Source of the DNA: Patiria pectinifera | Taxonomy: Eukaryota; Echinodermata; Asteroidea; Valvatida; Asterinidae | Length of the DNA: 64,000 nucleotides | Assembly: GCA_029964075.1 (NCBI GenBank) | Contig: CM057136.1 | Span: 496,001-560,000, forward strand | Direction: 5' to 3' | Shown here: positions 46,210-57,325 of the stretch, piece by piece | How the letters are laid out: each line of letters starts with the position of its first letter | How positions within the stretch are numbered: the first letter of the stretch is position 1 | The notes under the pieces: model-generated | Seen by the model: the letters and a program-made list of their open reading frames with translations, nothing else | What the model was told of the DNA's origin: nothing | The model's database searches: none | Translations under genes and position numbers: made by a program

Positions 46210-46291
46210 CTATAGCAATTAGTGCTGTCAGCAATGCATTTAAATTCCAGCCCGATGCCATGGCTTGATGGCCACTTCTCAAGTTAAACAT
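46210..46291 (-). CDS. Signal-peptide exon of the discoidin/CUB gene
   Basis: The minus strand has a strong acceptor, GCTTTTTCTTTTCTTCAG, directly before ATG at 46,291, and a donor GCTATAG|GTACGT at 46,210. From the first ATG it reads MFNLRSGHQAMASGWNLNAL then LTALIAI; from the second (46,261) it reads MASGWNLNALLTALIAI. Either gives a signal peptide with hydrophobic core LNALLTALIAI. I prefer the second as the shorter, more typical one, but the first is possible. The exon leaves in phase 1 and fits the next exon at 45,513. Because an acceptor precedes the ATG, an untranslated first exon and the promoter should lie further right. Confidence 0.75.
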
Positions 46292-47036
46292 CTGAAGAAA
46301 AGAAAAAGCAAGAGTCAAACATGACGTAAAGTTGGAGGCAGCAAAGAATTTTAAAATAAACCACTGTCGGGTCTATGTCTGTTCATTGAACAGAACATAG
46401 GGCTTTTCAACATAACGATTATTTATAACTCTATGTCTGTGCAGTCAGGTAAATCATCAATTTCATGTATGACCAAAGTTCCATGAAGTCTCGTAGTTAT
46501 TTATGGGAATTTACGATGGCGTCACATGACCCATGGTAACGCCATAATGAAATCAACTCCATTTCTGTCAATAACACGCCCCTATTTACTTTCATACCGA
46601 GTCACAACCCGGTCAGACTTGTAGTTCTCTAAATATAGGACTTTAAAATATACACCTTTAAGATGACGTCCCATGACCTATGGTGTCACCATGACATAAT
46701 GTTTCGCGGACCGTCTTAATAATAATACCGGAGTCTTATAGCACCAACAATTAGGTACTTTATCCCGTACCTTTTCTTTGTCGTGTTTACACATCACTTT
46801 ATGCCTTCTTCGATACAACAATAATCTATTTGTTTGTCGGATTCCATTGCTTTATCTTTGCAGGCCTGGTTAATTGAAATGGAACAAATTTCGTGTGCCA
46901 AGAGAAAAGACGTTAGCAGCCAAGGCACGCAAAAAAAAAACACTTTTGGAGATAATCGAGTTTAAAAGCTTTTGTGCTCCCATCTCTAAATTAGAAATCG
47001 CATAAGGCTGACATTTATGACTTGCGACATTTGTTA
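46292..47036. other. Upstream region of the gene, no element named
   Basis: It may contain the 5' untranslated exon and promoter of the minus-strand gene. Imperfect repeats of the type CATAACG/ATGACGTCCCATGACC(T)ATGG occur at 46,505-46,540 and 46,660-46,685. No TATA box is assigned. Confidence 0.4.
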
Positions 47037-50000
47037 ATATAGGTTTTCCCGGCGAATTTCCTAATTTTTCTAATCAGTTTCATTATCAGCCATTCAATTT
47101 CGCATGAGTTTTGCACATGTGGTCAAATTGGGGTTTCTTTTTCATTTTGGGTTCATTCACTTTTCATTTTTAGGCAGCCAAGATTTTGCTCTGAATGTTC
47201 GTTTTCATTTTCGGGCAGCCTATTTTGTTTTGGTGCATTCACGACTTAACTTGTAGCAGTCTTTAATTAAGTCTTTGCAACTTTTGACGGTTGATGCATT
47301 CAAATTAGCGAACATCTGTGCGCTTAAAACGTACAACCATGCTTTTCGTTTTTTATTCGTTTATGGGCAATCACTTTCATCGTTTGGTCATTTAAATTAG
47401 TAACCTTTTTTAATCGATATATATTTTCCTATTTTCCTCCGAGGTTCATTCCCCCCCCCCTCAATTTTTTTTTTTTGATGGCTGTAACATTTACAATGTT
47501 ACAAATTAATTAACTGATATGAGGGAAACAAGATGTAAGGAAATTATCAACTGAAAGAAACTAAGATAATTTCTTTTTTCACTGTTGATCTTTTCTACTT
47601 GTTTAAGCGTTTGAGCAAGGGACATCTTTACGTTGACGATTTCTTGACGAGCAAGACATCGGGACACGTATGTTTGGCAATGGTTGTACCATCAGGAACA
47701 CTTCTCTTGCGTTATTTCTTAAATCTTTTCTTGCGTATGTCTGACTAAACGCTTACCGTATTCAAAGGGCCCATGCAAAGTAAGTTTTCAATGCAAACAT
47801 TAAAAATACATCTTTGTGTCACATTTAACCTTATTAGCAAGTTTAATTTTCCATTTTGAAGAGTGTTTTGGTGCCTTTTTTGTTTTTATGCTAATGCAAA
47901 GTTTCATATTCATTAAAAAACCTAAGATGGCATTCTGGGCATGATTAATGTTACATGGCTATTTCAGCACAAAAAGTTGCTAGAATTTTGGATATTTTGC
48001 TGTCAGAATTTTTTTTTTATTTTTGGTGATTCTATGATGTGTCAGTACATGGCAGTAAGCCAATGAGCGACCCTTTCCCACAAATGTTTTCAATTAGCAA
48101 TTTTGGATGAATAATTTGAAAGAAAAACCCCTAAACTGAACAGTGTCTTCCTGAAATGACATCATAGTAACAACGCGCTCATACGTAGTCCGGAAAAGCA
48201 TGGACATTTTTAAATGTTTAAAAAAGTGCACTTTTGCAATAAGATTTAACAACAACATGTTGTCAGATGTGTAGTTTCCTTACATTTCACAGTAGTAAAC
48301 AGTTGCACTACAAAATCCTGAGAAAAATTCATTGCACATACCCTTCAATTATAAGCAGACAAAGTAAAAATCACAAACAACACAAACAATTTGTATGTCT
48401 ACGCCTCAGCCAGAAGGTTTTTATTCAAAAAATGTCGGGTACCGAAACCTGGGCAGCCGACCCATCATCCATATAGCACACTATTATTATTGTCAATATT
48501 CACATTTTGGGCACCACAAAGGCCCAGAGCACCAATAGCTCATCCAAGCACCATTTGACTCGGAGACCATAGCTCTTCCGTTTTTTGGGCACCCACAAAG
48601 GCCCAAGGGCAGCTCCAAGCACCATTTGACTCGGAGCACCACAGCTCAATCATCAATGCAATAAATGACCTATTTACGATAGGCCGAACTGAAAATCTAT
48701 AGGTTTTCCCGGCCAATTTCACCAAGTTTTCATTCAATTTAGCGCCTGGCTCATTCAATTTAGATTGAAATTGAAAGATCACGCAGATCGGCATTTGACA
48801 ATCAAAAAGAATCATTCAATTTCCCTATCCGAGCATTCTATCGCCTTTTAGCTTCACTCGTCCCTATCAAAGATGCATTCATTTTAAAAGTATTGCGTTG
48901 TTCATTCAATTTCGTCTAAACCATTAGTAAGGGGTTGATTGGGCATTCGTTTTCATTAATGGGCAAACATATTTCACATTTTGTCAAACATCTTCATACG
49001 TGTCCGTATTCCTTAGCATAAATCATATTTGATGACTTCAATCCGTAGATGCCCTTCTTTCTTAATTGAAGGGTATGTGCAATGAATTTTTCTCAGGACT
49101 TCTTATTGTGCAACTCTTTACTACTGTGAAATGTAAGAAAACTACACATTTGACAATTTTTTTTGGTTAATCTTCCTGCAAAAGTGCACTTCTTTAAACT
49201 TTTTTCCATGCTTTTACGGACTACGTATGAGCGCGCTGTTACTGTGATGTCATTTCAGGAACACACTGTTCAGTTTAGGGTTTTTTCTTTAAAATTATTC
49301 ATCCAAAATTTGCTAATTGAAAACATTTGTGGGAAAGGGTTGGTCATTGGCTTACTGCCATATACTGACACATCAAATAATCACCAAATAAAAGAAATTT
49401 ATGACAGCAAAATATCCAAAATTCTAGCAACTTTTTTTGGTGAAATAGCCGTGTAGCATTAATCATGCTCGGAATGCCATCACAGGTTTTCTAATGAATA
49501 TGAAACTTTGCATTAGCATAAAAACGGAGAAGGCACCAAAAACGCCCCTCAAAATGGAAAATAAAACTTGCAAATAAGGTTAAATGTGACACAAAGATGT
49601 ATTGCATTGAAAATTTTGCATGGGCCCTATGAATATGGTAAGTGTTCGGTCAGACATACGCAAAAAAACATTTAAGAAATAACGCGTGAGAGAAGTGTTC
49701 CCGACGGTACAGCCATTTCCAAACATATATACGTGTTCCGATGTCTTGCACGTCAAGAAATCGTCAACGTAAAGATGCCCCTTGCTCAAACGTTTAAACA
49801 AGTAGAAAAGATCAACAGTGAAAAAGAAATTATCTTAGTCCCTTTCAATTCATTATTTCGTTGCATCTTGTTTCCCTCATATCAGTTGATTTGTAACATT
49901 GTAAATTTTACAGTCATGAAGATTTTTTTTCAGGGGGGGAAATGAACCTCGGAGAAAAATAAGAAAACAAATATCGATTAAAAATTCTTATTAATTTAAA

Positions 50001-50357
50001 TGACCAAACGATGAAAGCGATTGCCCATAAACGAATAAGAAACGAAAAGCATGGTTATACGTTATAAGCGCACAGATGTTCGCTAATTTGAATGCATCAA
50101 CCGTCAAAAGGTTGCAAAGACTTAATTTAAGACTGCTTCAAGTTAAGTTTTGAATGCACAAAAACGAAATAGGCTGCCCAAAAACGAAAACGAACATTCA
50201 CAGCAAAATCTTGGCTGCCTAAAAATGAAATTGAATGAACCCCAAATGAAAAAGAAACCCCAATTGGACCACGTGTGCAAAACTCGCGCGAAATTGAATG
50301 GCTGATAATGAAACTGATTAGAAAAATTCGGAAATTCGCTGGGAAAACCTATATTAA
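47037..50357. mobile_element. Long palindromic element, arms about 1.3 kb
   Basis: 47,037-48,360 is the reverse complement of 49,046-50,357 over its whole length with moderate divergence. The ends read TTAATATAGGTTTTCCCGG and, mirrored, GGGAAAACCTATATTAA. Inner landmarks include GCACATACCCTTCAATT against AATTGAAGGGTATGTGC at 48,337 and 49,066. If TAGGTTTTCC is the terminus, the flanks fit a TA target duplication. The middle (48,361-49,045) contains the left end of a second inverted repeat. No transposase was recognised, and the small frames in the arms do not stay in the same frame between arms. Confidence 0.85.
48509..48665. repeat. Two direct copies of a ~78-bp unit
   Basis: GGGCACCACAAAGGCCCAGAG and GGGCACCCACAAAGGCCCAAG, each followed by CCAAGCACCATTTGACTCGGAG, here named by the core CACCATTTGACTCGGAG, lie about 78 bp apart in the centre of the palindromic element. 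Confidence 0.8.
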
Positions 50358-50860
50358 GAAAGTGCCAGTAAACTTTATATCACCACAAAGCTTATGATAA
50401 ATTGTTTCTATGTACAATTACATTGTATGCCAAGTCCACAAAAGATTTTGATGCACCGTTCTTTCTTCGTTTGAACTTACAGAAGACAGAACGGTTCATC
50501 CTCCCCTGTTGTACTGACTCAGGGGAAGACATGTTGACAGCAACAATAAAATACTAACTACTCATTAAATTACTTACATAATGTTGCACACTGTGCTTTG
50601 TTTAACCTAAGTATTATTTACAAATCGTAATGGCAGGAGTAAAAAATCATTAATGAACCATGGGGTGTTTTATCCGCTTCAAAAAATGCCACACGCGCAG
50701 AGCGCGGACCAAGGAAGAAAACACCCATTGTCTACACCCCTACCCCACCTGCGGCTGCAGAGATTGCCTAATGGCACAGCAAAGGTTTGCCCTGAAAATC
50801 AGGGTCCCTTCAGGAGACAGATGGACACCATCATGTCTGTAAAGATTGAAACTTGTCCGA

Positions 50861-51292
50861 CTAAATTGATTGTGCCTTATTGAAAAGGCACCAAGGCGGC
50901 CGCAACGAGAACGAGCCCACCTGTTGACAGACCGCCTTTGCCTGTCCATCGCCTCCTGGGGATTGGCACCAAAATAAAAAGCCCTTGGCAAGATCTCTGA
51001 CCAAAGTAATGTGGCGTAGGGGTACAGTTCCCGACAGCACTGCATATAAATCACTAACCTCTGTCGGATTGAGAAAAAAATCAATATTGCCCAGGTCATT
51101 GGTACCTAAATGAACTATTATAATTGAAGGAGGTGGGCCCTGCATATCATGTAATAAATTTGGGAGATCACCGATACCGGCGCCGCTCTTGCCATGCCAC
51201 AGTACTGGTATATTAACCTCTAGGGGTCTCGCCGCCCAGCGTATTATTGAATCCCCAATGATCCATACCGGGCCTGTGAAGACAATATACAA
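50861..51292 (-). pseudogene. SGNH-hydrolase-like segment of the retroelement
   Basis: The frame shows VWIIGDSIIRWAAR (block I GDS with the nucleophile Ser) and IIIVHLGTNDLGNIDFF (block III GTND) of the SGNH/GDSL esterase family. In Ngaro elements such a domain follows the recombinase; its role in the cycle is not established. It is part of a fossil and the copy is broken. Confidence 0.7.
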
Positions 51293-51335
51293 TGAAAACC
51301 AGATGAAGGCAAAGAGTGGGCCGCCATAAATTGTT

Positions 51336-52253
51336 TTAAATAGGGGGGATAGTGACCACAGGCATGGGGCGAATGTAGGTCAATACTGCGTCTGACCGCC
51401 AACGTCCCATATGTTGAATGTCAGTTGATGGAACACCTAATTCAAATGCAGTAGTTGCCGCCCCAATTCGAAAGGAATGGGGGCGATAATGCAAGTCTCC
51501 TTTCCCACAGAAAGTCAATGCCTTTTTGAGGACCGCATTAAATTGGTAGGCGGTCAATGGGGACCCGTCAAAATGACAAAAAAGAGGGCCATGGTCTGAG
51601 GGGCGAATTGATATATATCCCTGCAAGGCCATTACTGGACACAGTGCTGGGTTTTGTGTGGTGACTAGTTTAACCCTTTGTGGAGCACCAGTTTTATTGT
51701 TTTTACTGTATGGAAAAGAAATCACCACTGATTGCTGGGTTGATGCCAGGTCACAAAACTCAATGTCAGAAATATGCAACAGAGATTCTTGTAACTTGGT
51801 CTTTGAAATGGCAGTAAATTCACCCAAGCGCATGAAGCCAAAGAATGTACACATCACTGCAGCTTTAAAGAGTGTAGCTTCGTAATGTGAGGAACATACA
51901 TGTGTAAATGCCTCAATAATTTGGGCAAGCAACGGTAGAGACATTGGCAGGCGTTCATCGACCCTGCTGCGATCCCTGCGACAGCCTTGCATGAGTTTGG
52001 AAACAATGAAATCTTTAGTAGGGTCAGGCCACCCCCGAATTTTATGATAATAACCAACCCCAGATACATAAGTGGTAATAGTGGCGTGTGCCAAACCTTG
52101 TAAGGATAACCAAGCAATGAATTCTCTAGTTTCTGCTACAGAAGCGGGCAAGTTTGTTCGTATGTTTTTTCTAAATCTACAAAAGGCACTCCAACCCGAT
52201 GCATATGCCCTATGAGTGTTAGGCGAGAAAGCCGCCGACAGCAAGCGTACCAT
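51336..52253 (-). pseudogene. Tyrosine recombinase of the retroelement
   Basis: The 305-codon frame begins with an N-terminal SAM-like core-binding part (SPNTHRAYASGWSAFCRF, TITTYVSGVGYYH) and continues to a catalytic domain. Visible active-site motifs are GFMRLGEF (first Arg), HSFRIGAATTAFELGV (His-x-x-Arg) and LTYIRPMP (Tyr). In DIRS-like elements this enzyme replaces the integrase used by LTR elements and joins a circular DNA copy to the genome. This frame looks nearly whole by itself, but it belongs to an element that is broken overall. Confidence 0.85.
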
Positions 52254-52261
52254 CTCCTCGC

Positions 52262-53161
52262 CTACCAGATTTGAGGGAGGATGGGTAAAGGAGTCATCGT
52301 GCTCGCTGCCCCGGGAAGCATCGTTCGGAACCGTTCTGTCTGGAAACGGGACAGAGCATCAGCAATGTCATTGTTTGTGCCGGGAACATGTACAGCTTTA
52401 AACTGGATATTAAAGTTTAAGCATTCCAACACAAAAAGTCGCAAAAGGTGCATTATTCTCGAACAACGAGATGTTTGCTGGTTAATTATATGAACCACAG
52501 CTAAGTTATCACAGTGAAATAACACCCGTTGATTGGCCAGTGTCCGGCCCCAACACTTAATAGCAACCAGGATAGGGTAAAATTCTAACAATGCAATGGA
52601 GGGTTTGGTCTGTAGTAAGCCTGCTGACCATTTACCTTGAACCCACTGTGAACCAAAACATGCACCAAAGCCAATACTGGCAGCTGCATCCGTGTACAAT
52701 TGCATGGATGTGTTAGATTGCCATTCAATCTCCACAAAGGGGGAAACCCCATTGAAATGTTTCAGAAATTCGATCCACATAAGTAGGTCTTGTCTTGCCC
52801 CTTGATTGAGCCGGATTCTGTGATGAGACTGAGTGACCCCTCGTGTAAAGGCAATAAGGCGTCCCATAAATGCCCGCCCAGGCGCAATGGCTTTACAGAT
52901 AAAATTAAGCGAACCAATTAATGACTGCAGTGCTACTAGTTTGATCTTTTTCTTACTCAAAGTTGAGTGTAACTGGTCATTGAGTGCACTTACTTTAGTC
53001 ATAGGGACTCGGACCTGCTTAGCCAGGGCATCAATCTCTAAGCCTAAATATGTTAATTTCTGAAGGGGACCCTCTGTTTTTTCTTTTGCAATGGGCACAC
53101 CAAGTACCTTGCATACCGACTCTGCTGTCCGTTTTGGTCGCGGCATCGTCCACAATGTCAA
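52262..53161 (-). pseudogene. RT connection and RNase H segment of the retroelement
   Basis: The frame covers the sequence after the polymerase active site: KLTYLGLEIDALAKQVRVP, LQSLIGSLNFICKAIAPG and then RNase H motifs LYTDAAASIGFGACF, LLEFYPILVAIKCWG, VLFHCDNLAVVHIIN and HVPGTNNDIADALSR, giving the D-E-D-D set. RNase H removes the RNA template during copying. It is part of the Ngaro-type fossil; the polymerase part is mostly gone. Confidence 0.8.
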
Positions 53162-53262
53162 TGGTCATCAACTGATGTAGTGAAACGTAGATAATTGTCC
53201 TTATCGAGTTCAGCCAAACACTGCTAAGTCCGTGACGTTGGCCACTGGTGTCACACTGCTGT

Positions 53263-53530
53263 TCAGGAGGTGGAAGCGAACGTTGATGCAGTTGTCGAAA
53301 CTGTCAGTTTAATTAGTCAGCTCCAATCCACGCTGGAAGATCCTTTTAGAAGTTTTCGACAGGGAACGGGCCAATCTCGCCCGAAACAAAAACGCTGTAT
53401 CCCAGGCTCAAAACAAAAGTGTGGGACCTTAATTATGCAAAAGATGTCATGGAAGACTCCAGATTTGTACGAATGTAAGAATTAAAATTGTGAAGTAAAA
53501 TTTGCTATACAAGTTGTTTCTTCAGAGGCT
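53263..53530 (+). other. Coding-like stretch of unknown origin
   Basis: A 71-codon plus-strand frame at 53,270-53,485 begins MEANVDAVVETVSLISQLQ. Its first part looks like a short amphipathic helix, and the composition is more coding-like than that of the neighbours. I recognise no family. It lies opposite in direction to the retroelement and directly beyond its broken front edge, so it may be the sequence the retroelement joined. Confidence 0.25.
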
Positions 53531-53759
53531 GAGACAAAAGTGACTGGCCAGCAACTTTTCCATCCCGCCTAAACTTTCTACTTCTAGAATGTAAAGAACC
53601 AACCCTACTTCTCATTGGCCCATAGCCAGGCCTTGCCAAGTGTCACAGAACAAGAACTCTTATTGGTTGGTTGCTTCTCCAAGCCTTCTCAGCAATTGGT
53701 TAAAATTCGTGGCTGCTGATTGGCTCTTCTCCTGTTTACAGGATCTCACTTTTGTCACA
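53531..53759. mobile_element. Small TIR element with CCAAT motifs
   Basis: GAGACAAAAGTGA at 53,531 mirrors TCACTTTTGTC(A)C at 53,747. The ~230-bp interior has four ATTGG/CCAAT pentamers (CATTGGCCC, TATTGGTTGG, CAATTGGTT, GATTGGCTC). Non-coding. Confidence 0.6.
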
Positions 53760-54341
53760 AAATTGTCACTAGGGTTTCATGTACACAGTTCTTCATACGA
53801 AAGTACAGTATGAAATGCATTCACAGTGATCGAGATGTGTGTGCATGGAGTTAGCCTACATTTTGCACAACACATATAATATAACCAACAGGAGAAGATC
53901 AATGGAAATTTTGCTGCTTATAAATAATTTGATCATTTAGTGATAAAATTGATTAAGAATGAAAGGTATCTACGGATTGAAGACATCAAATATGATTTTA
54001 ATACGCTAAGGAATACGGACACGTATATGAAGTCTTAAAAGACGTTTGACAAAATGTGTAATATGTTTGCCCATTAATGAAAACGAATGCCCGATCAACA
54101 CCTTACTACTGGTTTAGACGAAATTGAATGAACAACGCGATACTTTTAATATGAATGCATCTTTGATAGGGACGAGTGAAGCTTAAAGGCGATAGAATGC
54201 TCGGATAGTGAAATTGAACGATTCCTTTTTATTGTCGAATGCCCATCTGCGTGATCTTTCAATTTCAATCTAAATCGAATGAGCCAGGCGTTAAATTGAA
54301 TGAAAACTTAGCGAAAGTGGCCGGGAAAACGTATATATAAT

Positions 54342-55084
54342 TCGAATAAAATTGTGCATATTTATTCCAAAATGCTACTGACCACTACAATCCATATCTG
54401 TGCACTATAACAAATCGTTGGATGAACAACCCTCCATGTCAGTTTGAAATCTTTGTTGTATCGCGCGCTTTGCAGGACCATGCTACAGTTTGCGACAGTT
54501 TGTAGAAGTAATACTATTGATCGATATTCACGGAACTGTTTCCTGTCTATCAAATTCGGGTTGTGAAGTGATCGGACGACTGAAAACTCCCGTTTTTATT
54601 TGACAATCTCAACTAATATCTTACAAAGAACAAATGAACATTAAATTAAATTGAAAACAGACTAGAATCACAGAAATACAGAAATACAATGTGTATCCGA
54701 GGCATTGTCGAGGTATAACACACAAAAAGCTAAACGCAGCTTAGTTCCATTGTGGTCATCTACATTCAAAAAGTACAATGGTTTCAATACATGAAATTAA
54801 AACATAAATGAAATTAAAACATACTTCCACAGACAGACAGTACATGGTATATCCAAAACATTGGTGAGGATAACACAAAAAAGGTGGTTTGACATTCATA
54901 AAAAGACCGAGGTTCAGAATACTTTCATAAAATAAAATTACGAGAAGTCAAATTGGACATGAAATTTTTGGCAGATGAAATTGTAATGAAACACAAAATA
55001 AGTGCGGACACCAGTTGGAGAAAGTGAGGTGCCCAATAGAATCAGGACCATTGATCCTTTATGCCCTCCCCCACCCCACCACAA
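54342..55084. other. AT-rich stretch, no gene seen
   Basis: It includes a short direct repeat (ATGAAATTAAAACAT twice near 54,795 and 54,810; GTATATCC/GTGTATCC... ACAcAAAAA stretches near 54,690 and 54,845). No coding signal. Confidence 0.4.
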
Positions 55085-55265
55085 ATGAGAGGCGTATCCA
55101 GAGGGGGAGGGGGCATCTTGCCCCCAGGGGATTTTTTGGAAAGATATTTTTTAAGTAACTATTTTCATCAAAAGTGTCCGGAGAAAAACATGTCTACATT
55201 TTCGGCGCGGATGTGCGAGTGCGGTTGCCCCCCCCCCCCCGACATCAAAAGCGGGATACGCCACA
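55085..55265. mobile_element. Poly-G TIR element, compact copy
   Basis: GAGGCGTATCCAGAGGGGG at 55,089 is mirrored by a C12 run and GCGGGATACGCC at 55,262. Interior GTGTCCGGAGAAAAACATGT, ATTTTCGGCGCGGATGTGCG is shared with 36,150-36,255 and, less closely, 33,040-33,130. Total about 175 bp. Confidence 0.8.
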
Positions 55266-57166
55266 CTGACCGCAGTGGTATCGCATTTTCCACAGTTGTC
55301 TCATTATGTATGACAGCTCGGTCAATTTGGTGTTCACCATATTATCAGTCATAACGACTTATTCATAATTACACACGTTAAAACTGAATTGGCAATTGCC
55401 AACAAATGGCATGACCTATTATTTATTTATTTAGCAGACGGTTTTCAATTTTAAGTCTGATTCAGTATTCTAGAGGCAGCCTCCCACATACATTTCAAGG
55501 GTATTTTTTTCTGCCACGAGTCAAACACAATGAATTCATGCATCGGCCCGGGGGTGATTCCTTTGCAGTCAATAAAGTTTAGCAATAGCGAATACGACTG
55601 GGCAAGCTAGTACTGCATTATATATGATAGCAGTTTACGTGTTTTCCTTATCAAAAACCTCTCGATGTCAATTAACATTTGGAAATACAAGTTAATGGTT
55701 TTGTCTCTTTGTGTCAATTCCCGTGCTTACTGCATTATGTATGACATGATTTATCTGCGTATCGCAGGCTGAGCAACAATGCTTCAATAGACAGGCTTTA
55801 TCATCACGGGTTATATTTTAAAGATTATATCCATGTAATACATTTTAACCCTCAGTGAATTTTTGGGTAACATATCACTCTTCTTAAAATAAGCAGATAC
55901 ACCTTAATTTAATTTGTTTTCAAAGTGTAATTTTCACCCTTTCTTTTCCATGTTAGTTTCTGAAAATTTAGGGTTTTGCTGTAATATGCTTCTCCAGCTT
56001 TAATTTCAAGAAACCATGTAGCATTTCCACTTTTGATTTTAAAACCAAGCTCAAATTGATCTAGATGTATTTCTCTCTCCATTACAAAATAAGATGGAAT
56101 GATACTTTTTTAACCCCCTTTTTTAATGTAATGTTTCCCGTCCTTCACAGTAAAAATGAACATGACTGCCCTTTTTCAAAACTTGGTTTCATTTCCGGCA
56201 GGGTTCGACACGGACTGGTGCCTGGAGTGCTCTGAAACGTGTAAAACTAAATCAGGCCCACTTTACTCACTTTGTAGCCAGCAAATTTCTCCAAAACTTC
56301 CACTGGGCAAAGAAAAAGTCCTCTGAATTTCACCAACCAAATTTGCAGACTCAATTCAATGTTTAAAGGAGACATTTCTTCAATATTTTGCACGTGAGAG
56401 GGAATTTAAGTGATTTCAAAATGAGGCTAAAGACTAGACTGGTACATGTCCAACCATGGTCCAACTATTTGAAAAGACTGACCTGTTCATTCATAGTCAT
56501 TTGTCTGGTGGCTGACTATGGATAAATGTGTAGTAAACATAGAGACAAGTTCGCGGTTCATGCCACACGTTTCTTTTGGCACAGTTGATCGATGCAGTAC
56601 TGCTGAAGAGTTGTTGGACTGGTTGTTTCAGGTACAAGTCTATTTTCTTGTATTGCATGTTTTCAATTCCTTAAATTTTGGGACTCTCATACACAGTATT
56701 GAGAGTCCCAAATTTTTGGACTAAAAATACAACATTTGCAAACATCGAAAATAAAACTACCAAGTTGTTACGAAATACCTTACTAGGATGTTGGTAAATG
56801 ACAGTCTAAAGCATCATGTAAAATTAGGGCCTCTGGTGTGAAGTCATTTTCAAGCAAAAAATGGTACTTTTGTATACATTTCCAACGGTGGTCGGCCGAC
56901 CACCGTTGGAAAAACCTGACTATTTTTCAACTACTGCTCCTAATTTACTATTTTTATTTCAGTCCATTGCTATTGGTTCCATGTTCATGAACGGGTGCAG
57001 GCCAGCTAAACTGGTTCCCTTACAATTTTCCGGTATTTTTTTATCCATTTCATCTTTAGTGGAGTCAGGGAACCAGACTACTTGAAAGTTTTTGTTTTCT
57101 CTCAGCATTTTCGAACACAAAACTTCAAACGTGTCAGTGTAACAATATTTGATCCATTATACTAAC
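55266..57166. other. Intergenic; two strong hairpins at 56,690 and 56,879
   Basis: TTGGGACTCTCA and TGAGAGTCCCAA form a hairpin near 56,679-56,712, and a perfect 34-bp palindrome lies at 56,879-56,912. No gene is supported; the frames at 56,518 and 56,861 lack domains. Confidence 0.5.
56879..56912. repeat. Perfect 34-bp palindrome
   Basis: TTTCCAACGGTGGTCGG is followed without spacer by its exact reverse complement CCGACCACCGTTGGAAA. Such a perfect, spacer-free palindrome is unusual in AT-rich DNA. The core GGTGGTCGGCCGACCACC is self-complementary. Possible roles are an insertion scar, a protein-binding site or a young foldback; none is shown. Confidence 0.95.
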
Positions 57167-57325
57167 CAGTGTTGTAGTCGAGACCGGATAGTCCGAGACC
57201 GAGACCAAGACCGAGACATGAAGTTGCGAGACCGAGACCGAGACCGAGACCAGCCCCTTCAAGGCGGACCGAGACCGAGACCGAAATGGTCCGAGACCGA
57301 GACCGAGACCGAGACCGCGGATAAT
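57167..57325. mobile_element. hAT-type end with GAGACC repeats
   Basis: CAGTGTTGTAGTCGAGACC starts the block and is followed by about 15 GAGACC/GAGACCA units to 57,320. The CAGTG start plus repeated subterminal motif is the pattern of non-autonomous hAT ends and parallels 10,638 (CAGAGTTGTAACGAGTC). The opposite terminus was not found. Confidence 0.6.

Larger units (their letters stand above)
50640..53262 (-). mobile_element. Ngaro/DIRS-type retroelement fossil with SGNH segment
   Basis: On the minus strand three coding remains follow each other: the end of reverse transcriptase with RNase H (53,161-52,262), a tyrosine recombinase (52,253-51,336) and an SGNH-hydrolase-like part (51,292-50,861). 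The order and the hydrolase fit the Ngaro group of tyrosine-recombinase retrotransposons, known from sea urchin and fish. The front of the element (capsid-like region and most of the reverse transcriptase) is missing, and the split direct repeats were not identified. The copy is broken, with a few breaks besides the missing front. The long open frames suggest moderate age. Confidence 0.8.
48698..54341. mobile_element. Second inverted repeat, ends related to the first
   Basis: 48,698-49,065 (starting TATAGGTTTTCCCGGCC) is mirrored by 53,955-54,341 (ending GGCCGGGAAAACGTATA). Inner landmarks include GGCTCATTCAATTTAG, TTTCAATCTAAAT and ACACGTGTCCG/CGGACACGT-like stretches. The ~370-bp arms differ in sequence from the 47,037 arms except at the first ~16 bases, so this is a sister subfamily. 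The interval between the arms holds the right arm of the other palindrome, the retroelement at 50.6-53.3 kb and a small TIR element. The two elements are therefore interleaved, not nested. Confidence 0.75.

Noticed and set aside
47037-50357. Long palindrome considered as a Polinton
   Set aside because: No 6-bp target duplication, no polymerase, integrase or capsid frame between the arms.
52833-53063. Plus-strand frames opposite the retroelement
   Set aside because: Shadow frames of the minus-strand RNase H segment.
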